From contig JASHZK010000359.1 of the NCBI GenBank assembly GCA_030042575.1, positions 1-10,330 of the forward strand: 10,330 bases of DNA, in the 5' to 3' direction. The stretch is from Acidimicrobiales bacterium (GTDB lineage Bacteria; Actinomycetota; Acidimicrobiia; Acidimicrobiales; UBA8190). Shown here piece after piece: positions 1-7,009 of the stretch. The notes under the pieces are model-generated. The model was given only the letters and a program-made list of their open reading frames with translations, ran no database searches and had not been told where the DNA came from. Position 1 is the first letter of the stretch; each line of letters starts with the position of its first letter. Both the position numbers and the translations under genes were made by a program.

Positions 1-40
1 TCTGGCTAGCCTGAGGAGGCCACCGGACAAGGAGCGCTTC

Positions 41-424
41 ATGGAGGTCGTCCCCAAACCGCCCTCGGTCAAGGGTCCGGCCGACATGTTCACCGGAGAC
101 GTCTGGTTCGACACCATCGCCCGAGGTCAGCCGCCGGCACGGATCAACGTGACCACCGTGCGCTTCACCCCGGGGGCTCGCACCGCCTGGCACGCCCACA
201 CGCTGGGCCAGACCCTCTTCGTCACCGAAGGCCGAGGGCTGGTGCAGTCCCGAAACCAGCCCGTGGTGCAGATCCGCGCCGGTGACGTCGTCTACGCGCC
301 CGACGGCGAGGAGCACTGGCACGGCGCTGCCCCCGACCACTTCATGAGCCACCTGTCGGTGACGGAGGGCGACGCTCACTGGGGTGCCCACGTCAGCGAT
401 GCGGAGTACCTCAGCGGCGGGTAG
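41..424 (+). CDS. Small cupin protein, hydroxynitrile-lyase-like/manganese cupin
   Basis: A 127-residue single-domain cupin. Cupin motif 1 runs from G45 (GARTAWHAH), giving candidate metal ligands H51, H53 and Q57. Motif 2 starts at G81 (GDVVYAP) and gives H92, within EHWHGA. From memory, this His-His-Gln-His set and the GARTAWH..LGQT and HWHGAAP blocks match the small bacterial cupins related to the Granulicella hydroxynitrile lyase, which bind Mn(II); Gln instead of the usual cupin Glu is normal for that branch. The length fits a one-domain family member. The start is supported by AAGGAG at 29-34, six bases before ATG. The real substrate is unknown: many relatives are annotated only as cupin or carboxymuconolactone-decarboxylase-associated proteins. 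No signal peptide is visible, so it is probably cytoplasmic. It converges on the aminotransferase. Family is confident; cyanohydrin lyase activity is only a possibility. Confidence 0.9.
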   Translation: MEVVPKPPSVKGPADMFTGDVWFDTIARGQPPARINVTTVRFTPGARTAWHAHTLGQTLFVTEGRGLVQSRNQPVVQIRAGDVVYAPDGEEHWHGAAPDHFMSHLSVTEGDAHWGAHVSDAEYLSGG

Positions 425-466
425 CCGACGGGCACTGGGCAGCCCGGGGGCCGTCCCCCTCGTCGG
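425..466. terminator. GC-rich hairpin between convergent genes
   Basis: The 48-base gap between the cupin and the aminotransferase contains CCGACG (425-430) and its inverse CGTCGG (461-466). Nested inside is GGGGG (446-450), a four-base loop, then CCCCC (455-459). The location between two converging stop codons suits a shared terminator. There is no T tract on either strand, so classical intrinsic termination is not shown and the two stems may be alternatives to each other. In such GC-rich DNA short inverted repeats arise by chance. Confidence 0.35.
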
Positions 467-472
467 CCGGCG

Positions 473-1648
473 TCAGGCCACGGGCGAGAGCCGGCTCACG
501 TGGTCGGCCATCGCTCGCAAGGCGACCTCGATGTCGCTCACCGAGCACGCGTACGACAGGCGCAGGTACCCTTCGCCCCACTCCCCGAAGGCGGTACCGG
601 CGAGGCAAGCCACCCCGGCCTCCTCGAGCAGCTGCTGCTGGAGCACGTCGGCGGGCACCCCCAGGCTCTTCACGTTGGGAAAGGCGTAGAAGGCGCCTTC
701 GGGCATGACGCAGGTGATCCCCGCCATGGCGTTGAGCCCGGCGACGATCAAGTCGCGGCGCCGGCGGAACTCGGCCACCATGTCCTCCACCGGTTGCCAC
801 GGTCCCTCCAGGGCTGCCTGGGCGGCCACCTGGCTGAAGGCCGACGTGCACGACACCGAGTTGACCACCAGCTTGGTGATCGGTTCGACGAGCTCGGTGG
901 GGAAGACCCCGAAGCCCAGACGCCACCCGGTCATGGCGAACGTCTTCGACCACCCGTCGAGGAGCACGGTGCGACTTTCCATGCCCTCGACGTCGAGGAC
1001 GCTGTGGTGCCGGTCGCCGTAACGGACCGACGCGTAGACCTCGTCGGTGAGCACGACGATGTCGTGACGCAGGCACAGCTCGGCGACGGCTTCGCAGTCG
1101 GCCTCGCTCAGCGCGCTGCCGCACGGATTGTGAGGCGAGTTGAGGATCAGGAGCTTGGAACGAGGGGTGATCAGCTCGGCCAGCTCGTCCGGATGAATGC
1201 GAAACCCGTTCTCCTCCCGCAGCGGCACCGCCACCGGCGTGGCACCGGCGAAAGCGGAGATCGACTGGTACATGGGGAACCCGGGATCCGGGTAGAGCAC
1301 CTCGTCACCCGGGCCGCACAGGGCCAGGATGGTCCAGAACATGATGGGTTTGGCCCCCGGGGCGATGATCACCCGATCGGGTGACGCCTGCATGCGCCCG
1401 CTGCGCTCCAGGTACTCGCTGACCGAGCGCCGAAGCTCGGGGAGGCCGGGGGAGGGCACGTAGTGGGTGTACCCGCCACGCAGCGCGTCCACGGCGGCCT
1501 CCACGATGTGGGCCGGGGTGGCGAAGTCGGGCTCGCCGATCTCCAGATGCACGATCCGCCGGCCGGTGGCCTCCAGCTCCTTGGCCTTGGCCAGCACGGC
1601 GAAGGCCGACTCCGTTCCCAGCTTGTCCATGTGGGGCACCAGATCCAT
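473..1648 (-). CDS. Pyridoxal-phosphate aminotransferase, class I/II
   Basis: A 391-residue fold-type I aminotransferase that moves amino groups between an amino acid and a 2-oxo acid using pyridoxal phosphate. The expected landmarks are in order: IGEPDF near 37-42 (substrate side), GAK at 98-100 and YPDPGFPMY at 119-127, SPHNPCG with N174, TDEVYA with D202 and Y205, the Schiff-base lysine K235 in SKTFAMTGWR, and the carboxylate-binding R363 in YLRLSYA. The length is typical of subgroup I aspartate/alanine-type enzymes. An open frame continues upstream to 2023, but that extension lies over the divergent transketolase gene and has no family features. ATG at 1648 is preferred; ATG at 1630 (MDKLGTES) is possible and neither has a strong ribosome binding site. 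The sequence does not fix the substrate: aspartate, alanine/valine and methionine-type aminotransferases share these motifs. Confidence 0.93.
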   Translation of the reverse strand: MDLVPHMDKLGTESAFAVLAKAKELEATGRRIVHLEIGEPDFATPAHIVEAAVDALRGGYTHYVPSPGLPELRRSVSEYLERSGRMQASPDRVIIAPGAKPIMFWTILALCGPGDEVLYPDPGFPMYQSISAFAGATPVAVPLREENGFRIHPDELAELITPRSKLLILNSPHNPCGSALSEADCEAVAELCLRHDIVVLTDEVYASVRYGDRHHSVLDVEGMESRTVLLDGWSKTFAMTGWRLGFGVFPTELVEPITKLVVNSVSCTSAFSQVAAQAALEGPWQPVEDMVAEFRRRRDLIVAGLNAMAGITCVMPEGAFYAFPNVKSLGVPADVLQQQLLEEAGVACLAGTAFGEWGEGYLRLSYACSVSDIEVALRAMADHVSRLSPVA

Positions 1649-1660
1649 GGACCCATCTTG

Positions 1661-1709
1661 GACCTGGTGAACCCCGGTTTCCCAGAGCCCCAGGTCAACG
1701 GACCAGGTC
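1661..1709. promoter_or_regulatory. Inverted repeat in the aminotransferase/transketolase divergent gap
   Basis: The 165-base gap between the two divergent starts contains GACCTGGT (1661-1668) and its exact inverse ACCAGGTC (1702-1709), 33 bases apart. Another AGGTC copy lies at 1692-1696. It could be an operator for divergent control or an RNA stem in the leader of the right-hand gene. I see no convincing -35/-10 pair in the gap. An eight-base inverted repeat at this GC content can occur by chance, so the call is weak. Confidence 0.2.
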
Positions 1710-1801
1710 GTACCCGGCGGATCGACCAAGAGCCCCCTGGCCGACCGCCGTCCGTGGCGACGACAATGAAGAAGACGCCCAGGGACGATCACCGGAGGTG
1801 C

Positions 1802-1807
1802 AGAGGA
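1802..1807 (+). promoter_or_regulatory. Ribosome binding site deciding the transketolase start
   Basis: AGAGGA lies six bases before ATG 1814. An in-frame ATG also exists at 1766, and the frame is open back to 1463, but those have no comparable site and the upstream translation looks non-coding. A stronger GGAGG at 1794-1798 is 15 bases from the ATG, which is too far for normal use. Confidence 0.55.
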
Positions 1808-1813
1808 TCTGCC

Positions 1814-4228
1814 ATGTCCATCCTCGAACACGGGGCAACGGCCGGATCCCCGCCTTTCCGGGGGGAGCCGGCCGGCGCCTCCGAGGTGCACCGGCTGCGG
1901 GAAGCGGCCGAGAGCGATTTCCACCACTACGAGGTCCTGAAAGACCTCGTCGACGAGTGCATCGACCTTCCCCTCAACTATCGCCAGAGCGGGCATCCCG
2001 GAGGGTCGCGGTCCAAGGTCCACCTGTTCCTGGCCCTGCTGTTGTCAGGGGCCATGCGCTGGGACATCCGACGTCCGTGGTTGCGCTTCGCCGACCGGTT
2101 CGTGCTGGCCGCCGGACACACCGCCCCACTCGTCTACTCGACGCTGGCCGTGCTGAACGAAGCCTTGCGGGTCCGCCATGAGCGCACCGGCGAGGAACGC
2201 TTCGCTTTTCCCTGCCAGGCCCGCTTCGCCCTCACCTGGGAGGACCTGCTCGGCTTCCGACACCGCGGCGGGCTTCCCGGCCACGCCGAGATGGGCGGCA
2301 AGACGTTGTTCCTCAAGTACAACACCGGGCCATCGGGCCACGGCGTGGCTCCTGCCGCCGGAGAAGCGCTCGCCCTGAAGCTGGCCGGGGCGACCGGTGT
2401 GAAGGTGTTCGTCGTGGAGGGCGAAGGCGGTCTCACCCCCGGAGCCGCCCACGAGACCAAGAACACCGCCTGGGGCCTCGGCCTCTCCGACCTGGTGTTC
2501 CTGATCGACTGGAACGACTTCGGCATCGACCCTCGACCTGCTTCGAGCGTGGTCAACGGGACCCCGGCGGACTGGTTCGCCCCCTACGGATGGCGGGTGA
2601 GCGGTACCCACCGAGGCATGGAGTGGGGCCCGGTCACCGAAGCGGTGCTGGAGGCGGCGTGCGGCGACAACCCCTCGCATCGGCCCAGCGTGGCCTGGTT
2701 CAAGACGCGCAAAGGCCGTGGTTACGGCAAGTACGACGCCTCGAGCCACGGCACCCCCTGGCCCATGCACGCTCCCGAGTTCTGGGCTGTGCGCCGGCAG
2801 TTCATGGCCCGCTACGGCGTCGAGTACGAGGGCATGGAGGACCCGCCACCCACCGACGCCGACGCCCTACGGGCTCAGGAAGCAGTCAACCTGCAGATCG
2901 CCCTGAGCGTGCTCCGCCGCGACGACGAGCTGGTCGACTGGCTGTCGGACCGGCTGGTGTCCCTGGCCGGGGGCGTGCCCGACGCCCTGGGGGGAATGCA
3001 TCTCCGACAGGGCTCGTCCACCGTGTTCGCCGACCGTCGTTTCTTCGATTTCGAGCGCTATCCGGCCGGGATGTGGAAGGCGCCGGGGGAGAAGGCTGCC
3101 AACCGCCAGGCGCTGGCCACATGGGGTTCGTACGTCAACTCGCTGGGCAAGGCCGACTACGGTCGCCCGCTCTTCGTGGCCTGCTCGGCCGATCTGGCCG
3201 ACTCCACCAACGTCTCGGGTTTCGCCAAGGGCTTCGGCGACGCCGAGGGCTTCGGCTGGTACGACCGCGACACCAACCCCAGCGGTGCGCTTCTTCCCAC
3301 GGAGATCACCGAGTTCGCCAATTCCGGATTGATCACCGGCATGGCCAGTGTCAACTTGGCCGAGGACCCCTTCGAGGACTTCGACGGCTTCTGGGGGGCA
3401 TGCTCGACCTACGGGTCCTTCTCCTATTTGAAGTACGGGCCCATGCGCCTGTTCAGCCAACTGACCCAGGACTGCGAGCTGCGCACCGGGAGGGTGTTGT
3501 GGGTGGCCGGCCACTCCGGACCGGAGACGGCCGACGACTCGCGCACCCACTTCGGCGTGTTCGCACCCGGGGTGACGCAGCTGTTCCCCGAGGGGTCGGT
3601 CATCGACCTGCACCCCTGGGAGCACAACGAGGTCCCCGTGGTCCTGGGGGCCGCCTTCGCCCGTGCCGCCCCCATCGTGGCCCTCCACCTCACTCGGCCG
3701 GCCATCGAGATCCCCGATCGGGCCGCTCTCGGCCTGCCTTCACATTTCGCCGCCGCTCGCGGGGCCTATGTGGTGCGACCCTGGAGCGACGACCGGCCCC
3801 GGGGCGGCACGGTATTCCTGCGGGGCACGCTCCCGAGCGCCAACCTGGTGGAGGCCCTGCCCGAGCTCGAGCGCCTCGGTCTCAACGTCAAGGTGGTGGC
3901 CGCCATAAGCCCTCAGCTCTTCGCCGCCCAGGACGCCGCCTACCGGTCTTCGGTGGTCTCGGCCGCCGACGCCTTCGACTCCATGGTCATCACCAATGGC
4001 GCCTTCGCCTTGATGCGGCACTGGGCCTCGGGACCTCTGGTTCGGGAGTACTCCCTCTCTGCCGACTTCGACGACCGCTGGCGCACCGGCGGCACGCTCG
4101 AGGAGGTCGTCGAGGAGGCGCATCTCGACACCGACCACATCGTCGGCGCCATCGAGCGCTTCGTGGCCGAACGGCGACAGCGTTTACGGCACTGGCGCGC
4201 CCTCCTCGAAGCGGCCGAGCAGGCTTAG
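1814..4228 (+). CDS. Long transketolase-like thiamine-diphosphate enzyme
   Basis: An 804-residue protein with the three-part transketolase plan. The N-terminal cofactor half has QSGHPGGSRSK at 58-68 (H61 matches the conserved SGHPG histidine), GHTAPLVYSTL at 101-111, TGPSGHG at 171-177, and the cofactor/metal signature from G203-E204-G205 to N234-D235 (WNDFGID). TRKGRG at 298-303 and SHGTPW at 311-316 follow. The middle domain has LPTEITEFANSGL, in which E500 aligns with the catalytic glutamate of the IREHAM motif, then H567 and H579 near SGPETADDSRTH, and R628 in LTRPA. The C-terminal domain starts about 650. Family knowledge says such enzymes move two-carbon ketol units between sugar phosphates. 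Two features are unusual: about 804 residues instead of roughly 620-700, and GEG in place of the classic GDG metal motif, a conservative change. It may be a distinct branch with another substrate. No other pentose phosphate gene is adjacent. Confidence 0.85.
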   Translation: MSILEHGATAGSPPFRGEPAGASEVHRLREAAESDFHHYEVLKDLVDECIDLPLNYRQSGHPGGSRSKVHLFLALLLSGAMRWDIRRPWLRFADRFVLAAGHTAPLVYSTLAVLNEALRVRHERTGEERFAFPCQARFALTWEDLLGFRHRGGLPGHAEMGGKTLFLKYNTGPSGHGVAPAAGEALALKLAGATGVKVFVVEGEGGLTPGAAHETKNTAWGLGLSDLVFLIDWNDFGIDPRPASSVVNGTPADWFAPYGWRVSGTHRGMEWGPVTEAVLEAACGDNPSHRPSVAWFKTRKGRGYGKYDASSHGTPWPMHAPEFWAVRRQFMARYGVEYEGMEDPPPTDADALRAQEAVNLQIALSVLRRDDELVDWLSDRLVSLAGGVPDALGGMHLRQGSSTVFADRRFFDFERYPAGMWKAPGEKAANRQALATWGSYVNSLGKADYGRPLFVACSADLADSTNVSGFAKGFGDAEGFGWYDRDTNPSGALLPTEITEFANSGLITGMASVNLAEDPFEDFDGFWGACSTYGSFSYLKYGPMRLFSQLTQDCELRTGRVLWVAGHSGPETADDSRTHFGVFAPGVTQLFPEGSVIDLHPWEHNEVPVVLGAAFARAAPIVALHLTRPAIEIPDRAALGLPSHFAAARGAYVVRPWSDDRPRGGTVFLRGTLPSANLVEALPELERLGLNVKVVAAISPQLFAAQDAAYRSSVVSAADAFDSMVITNGAFALMRHWASGPLVREYSLSADFDDRWRTGGTLEEVVEEAHLDTDHIVGAIERFVAERRQRLRHWRALLEAAEQA

Positions 4229-4317
4229 CCGTGGAGGCGGGCCCATCTCCGAGCGGTCGTCCGTCCACCCGGTGACCGCAGCCGAGGTGGAGGCGCAGTC
4301 CCCGCCCCGCTCATCGC

Positions 4318-4584
4318 TCACCCACCTGGCCCTGGGTCTGGAGGGACCGGCGCACCCTGCTGGCGGCGGTCACGACCGGTACCGTCGAAGCCGGGAACCT
4401 GCTGGCGGCGACGGTCCACCATGATCTCCTCGCCACTGAAGACGCGGTCGACGACCTGCCCGTCGGACAGGCGCCGGACACGGACACCCACCGGGAGCGC
4501 CTCGTCCACCACGAAGCCCTCGCTCCAGCCCTGTCGGTAGTAGTCCCACACACACACCGGCGTGCCCACAGCCAGGTCCGTCAT
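4318..4584 (-). CDS. Small conserved-type protein of unknown function, probably beta-barrel
   Basis: An 88-residue protein starting MTDLAVGTPVCVWDYYRQGW. It has alternating short hydrophobic stretches, a VRVRRLSDGQVV segment near 34-45 and EEIMVDRRR near 52-60, then a Gln/Gly/Pro-rich tail. The pattern resembles small SH3- or Tudor-like barrel proteins common as hypothetical genes in Acidimicrobiia; this is pattern resemblance, not a family assignment. The frame continues upstream to 5826, but that part is the antisense of the hydrolase and is not credible. A competing overlapping frame on the same strand (4311-4553) is Ser/Trp/Arg-rich and looks like a shadow. GGGTGGG ends about six bases before the ATG and could be a weak ribosome site. 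It diverges from the hydrolase across 69 bases and converges on the transketolase. Role unknown. Confidence 0.6.
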   Translation of the reverse strand: MTDLAVGTPVCVWDYYRQGWSEGFVVDEALPVGVRVRRLSDGQVVDRVFSGEEIMVDRRRQQVPGFDGTGRDRRQQGAPVPPDPGPGG

Positions 4585-4653
4585 CGCCGGTCCCACCCTA
4601 CGACGCCCCGGCGAGGTTCGCCCCGAGGTCCCGAACCACTCGTAGGATCGCTG

Positions 4654-5907
4654 GTGGTGAATGTCGGCGGCGTTCCGTGGGTCCCGGGTCCCCTCAACAC
4701 GGTTTGGCGGAGGGCTCGGCAGGTGGCGGCCGACCCACGGGCTCTGGGAATCCTGCAGGCCGCCCCTCGCACTGCCGCTTTTCTGTCGCGCGCCGCCGCT
4801 CGCAGCGCCGGCGCCCAACTCGACGATGCCATCGTGCCGGTGCGGGCCACACCGGCACTGGCCGCTCAGGTCCTCCTGGACGAAGTCATGATCGCCGCCT
4901 TCCGCCACCCGCGCCTTCTGCCCGGGGACGCCGACTACCCCCGGGCCGCCGCCGATCTGGCCGCCACCCGCGACGTGCTCGCCGCCGCTGGCTGTCTGGC
5001 CGATCCCGCCTCTTACCACGGCGCGCCCACAGCCCCGGATCTGGTCGTGCACCGCCACGGCCAGGTGCCCGGCATGCGCTACGAGCATCTGGCCTTTCCC
5101 AGCGGCTGGGAACCGGGTCCCGACGAGCCCGGACGCGACCGCTGGCTCTCCTTCACCGCCAACCGCACGGCCCACGCCTGGATCGCACGGGCCCGGGCCG
5201 ACACGCAGTGTTGGCTGGTGTGCGTGCACGGCTTCGGCATGGGATCGAACCCCCTGCTCGATCTGAACGCCTTTCGCGCCGCGCAGCTGGTGCACCAGGG
5301 CCTCAACGTCGCCGTGGTCGTGCTGCCCATGCACGGCCGGCGCGCCGGTGGACGTGCCCCGGGGGAGGGGTTCATGTCGATCAACCTGGTCGACTCCATG
5401 CACGGGCTGGCCCAGGCCGTCTGGGACGTACGGCGGGTGGTCGCCTTGTTGCGGAGGGACGAGGGTGCCGCCACCGTCGGCCTCTTCGGCCACTCCCTGG
5501 GCGGCCACGTAGTCTCCCTGGCCGCCGCCCTGGAGGACGACCTGGCCTGCGTCATCGCCGGGATCCCGGTCGTCGACCTCCCCGATCTGTTCCGACGCCA
5601 CAGCCTGCCCTCCATAGCCCGGCGGGCGGAAGCCCACGGTGTGCTGGGCTCGCTGGCCGACGATGTCCATCGGGTGGTGTCGCCTCTGTCGCTGCGCTGC
5701 CGGGTCCCGCTCGAAGGGAGGTTCGTCTTCGGTGGGCTGGGTGATCGCATGGCCACTTTCGGACAGGCCCGTCGTCTGTGGCTCCACTGGGGCCGGCCCC
5801 GATTGGCCACGTACGAGGGCGGCCACGTCGGCTTCTACTGGTCGGGATCAGTCCGCCGCTTCGTGGCCGAGGCTTTGGCCGATACCGGTCTGTTGGCCGC
5901 CGCCTGA
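4654..5907 (+). CDS. Alpha/beta hydrolase, ABHD18-like
   Basis: A 417-residue serine hydrolase. The first 130 residues are largely helical and Ala-rich and precede the catalytic fold. VCVHGFGMG at 189-197 matches the HG oxyanion segment. GLFGHSLGGH at 276-285 is the nucleophile elbow with S281. GGLGDRM at 360-366 gives the likely acid D364, and EGGHVGF at 388-394 gives the catalytic H391. The long N-terminal region and the spacing resemble the uncharacterised ABHD18-type family, so the substrate (ester, lipid or other) cannot be named. No signal peptide is seen. Start GTG 4654 is chosen because AGGA at 4644-4647 is six bases upstream; GTG 4657 is equally possible. TAGGAT at 4643-4648 covers the same bases and could instead be a -10 box of a near-leaderless transcript. 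The oxidoreductase follows 81 bases downstream on the same strand. Confidence 0.85.
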   Translation: MVNVGGVPWVPGPLNTVWRRARQVAADPRALGILQAAPRTAAFLSRAAARSAGAQLDDAIVPVRATPALAAQVLLDEVMIAAFRHPRLLPGDADYPRAAADLAATRDVLAAAGCLADPASYHGAPTAPDLVVHRHGQVPGMRYEHLAFPSGWEPGPDEPGRDRWLSFTANRTAHAWIARARADTQCWLVCVHGFGMGSNPLLDLNAFRAAQLVHQGLNVAVVVLPMHGRRAGGRAPGEGFMSINLVDSMHGLAQAVWDVRRVVALLRRDEGAATVGLFGHSLGGHVVSLAAALEDDLACVIAGIPVVDLPDLFRRHSLPSIARRAEAHGVLGSLADDVHRVVSPLSLRCRVPLEGRFVFGGLGDRMATFGQARRLWLHWGRPRLATYEGGHVGFYWSGSVRRFVAEALADTGLLAAA

Positions 5908-5949
5908 CGGCGACAGCTTCCCGGTTCGGCTCGCCACCGCCCTGCTCCA

Positions 5950-5980
5950 TTGGCCGGCACCGGCTCTCGTCGTCTATAAG
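5950..5980 (+). promoter_or_regulatory. Possible promoter giving a leaderless oxidoreductase transcript
   Basis: TATAAG (5975-5980) is one base from the TATAAT consensus and rare in this GC-rich DNA. It sits eight bases before ATG 5989, so transcription would begin at or next to the start codon. TTGGCC (5950-5955) is a weak -35 candidate, with a 19-base spacer that is slightly long. No good ribosome binding site exists apart from AAGG at 5978-5981, which fits leaderless translation, common in actinobacteria. This is inferred only from sequence. Confidence 0.35.
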
Positions 5981-5988
5981 GCTGCACC

Positions 5989-6987
5989 ATGCCCGCCATC
6001 CGCATGGGCGTCCTGGGGGCCGCTCGCATCGCCCCTGCCGCCGTCATCAACCCGGCTCGCTCGGTCACCGAGGTCGCCGTCACCGCCGTGGCGGCCCGAG
6101 ATCAGCCACGGGCACGGGCGTTCGCCACCAAGCACGGCATTCCCCGGGTGCTGTCCGACTACCGCACGCTGGTCGAGGATCCCGAGATCGACGCCGTGTA
6201 CATCCCCTCGCCCAACGGCCTTCACGGTTACTGGACGAAGGCGGCCTTGGCCGCCGGGAAACACGTGTTGTGCGAGAAGCCTTTTTTTTTTAATGATACG
6301 GCGACCACCGAGATCTACACCGCAGCCCGGGCCGCACCGCGACAGGTGGTGATGGAGGCTTTCCACTACCGCTACCACCCCCTGTTCACCCGCGCCCTGG
6401 ACCTGTTGTCGGAGGGCGCTATCGGCGGGCTACGCCGGATCGAGACCTGGATGTGCTTCCCACTGCCGCGGTTCAAGGACATCCGGTGGCAGTTGGACCT
6501 GGCCGGTGGCTCGACCATGGACGCCGGCTGTTACGCCATCCACATGGCGCGCCATCTGTCCGGCACCGAGCCCAGGGTCACCTCGGCTCGAGCCTGGCTG
6601 CACTCGCCCGGGGTCGACCGTCTCATGGAGGCCGACCTCGACTTCGGCGGCGAACTCACGGGGAAGATCACCACCTCGATGTGGTCGGCTCACGTCATCC
6701 ACATCGGCTTCACCGTGCGGGGCGACGCCGGCCAGTTGCGGGTGCTCAACCCTGTCGCTCCGCACGCGTACCACCGGTTGGTGCTCCGCACCAAGCGGCG
6801 CACCGTGGAGCACGCCGTGCGCAGGCCCACCTACGAGTTCCAGATGGAGGCTTTCGCCAACGCCGTGCTACGCGGGGTGGCCCCGATCACCGGCCTCGAC
6901 GACGCGGTGGCGAACATGTCGGTGATCGACTCCGTGTACCGGGCTGCCGGGCTCGAGCCCCGGCAGCCCACTCCGGTCGGTGCCTAG
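5989..6987 (+). CDS. Gfo/Idh/MocA-family NAD(P)-dependent oxidoreductase, locally corrupted by adapter
   Basis: A 332-residue dehydrogenase. The N-terminal Rossmann fold opens with MGVLGAARIAP (6-16), and HVLCEKP ends with the family lysine K97. The C-terminal sheet domain has MEAFHYRYHP (122-131) and the GGSTMDAGCYAIH motif with D178 and H185. The GAARIAP and MEAFHYRYHP wording is typical of the branch with dihydrodiol and NADP-dependent xylose dehydrogenases; the true sugar or polyol substrate is unknown. Residues 99-111, FFFNDTATTEIYT, are translated Illumina P5 adapter plus poly-T and are not real protein. The flanking halves fit one gene, and the distance from EKP to MEAF (23 residues) is about normal from memory (22 in human dihydrodiol dehydrogenase). 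The adapter therefore probably overwrote native bases rather than being inserted. Both outcomes keep the frame because the foreign stretch is 39 bases. ATG 6004 is an alternative start. Confidence 0.88.
   Translation: MPAIRMGVLGAARIAPAAVINPARSVTEVAVTAVAARDQPRARAFATKHGIPRVLSDYRTLVEDPEIDAVYIPSPNGLHGYWTKAALAAGKHVLCEKPFFFNDTATTEIYTAARAAPRQVVMEAFHYRYHPLFTRALDLLSEGAIGGLRRIETWMCFPLPRFKDIRWQLDLAGGSTMDAGCYAIHMARHLSGTEPRVTSARAWLHSPGVDRLMEADLDFGGELTGKITTSMWSAHVIHIGFTVRGDAGQLRVLNPVAPHAYHRLVLRTKRRTVEHAVRRPTYEFQMEAFANAVLRGVAPITGLDDAVANMSVIDSVYRAAGLEPRQPTPVGA
6282..6320 (+). other. Illumina P5 adapter with poly-T: assembly artefact
   Basis: Ten consecutive T (6282-6291) are followed by a perfect 29-base match to the Illumina P5 flow-cell oligonucleotide (6292-6320), beginning AATGATACGGCGACCACCGA and ending GATCTACAC. 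Host sequence resumes at 6321. The first T may be native, as the third base of the Pro98 codon. The low-GC run contrasts sharply with its surroundings. The resulting peptide FFFNDTATTEIYT is a contamination signature seen in many database proteins. It is not a promoter, transposon end or natural insertion. Confidence 0.98.
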
Positions 6988-7002
6988 CGCCTCGCTGGCA
7001 CC
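6979..7002. terminator. Hairpin between convergent oxidoreductase and secreted-protein genes
   Basis: GGTGCC (6979-6984) pairs with GGCACC (6997-7002), and AGCG (6986-6989) pairs with CGCT (6993-6996). This gives ten base pairs with one bulged T (6985) and a three-base loop. The left arm covers the TAG stop of the oxidoreductase. A wider exact inverted pair, CGGCAGCC (6961-6968) and GGCTGCCG (7015-7022), encloses it and includes the last codons of both genes. It is symmetrical and lies in a 22-base convergent gap, so it could serve both strands. It lacks a T tract, so termination is inferred from shape and place. Confidence 0.5.
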
Positions 7003-7009
7003 TGTCGCC

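Noticed and set aside
1..40. End of an upstream gene at the left edge
   Set aside because: TAG (7-9) or TGA (12-14) could be a stop, but too few codons are visible to choose a frame.
1649..2023. N-terminal extension of the aminotransferase frame up to 2023 (516 residues in total)
   Set aside because: The extension lies antisense to the start of the transketolase, has no family motif, and the aminotransferase family begins near MDKLGTES.
2590..4275. 561-residue plus-strand open frame inside the transketolase
   Set aside because: Arg/Pro/Gly-rich shadow of the real frame with no recognisable motif.
4229..4317. Terminator or repeat in the gap after the transketolase
   Set aside because: GCGGTC (4253-4258) and GACCGC (4274-4279) give only six pairs with a 15-base loop, and GTGGAGGCG occurs twice (4231-4239, 4287-4295); both are within chance for this composition.
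4585..5826. Long minus-strand open frame joined to the small 88-residue protein
   Set aside because: It is the antisense of the hydrolase gene, Gly/His/Gln-rich with no domain; open antisense frames are usual at this GC content.
6282..6300. T-rich run and AATGATAC as a promoter, intrinsic terminator or A/T-rich insertion
   Set aside because: It is the poly-T plus P5 adapter sequence, so no biological reading is valid.
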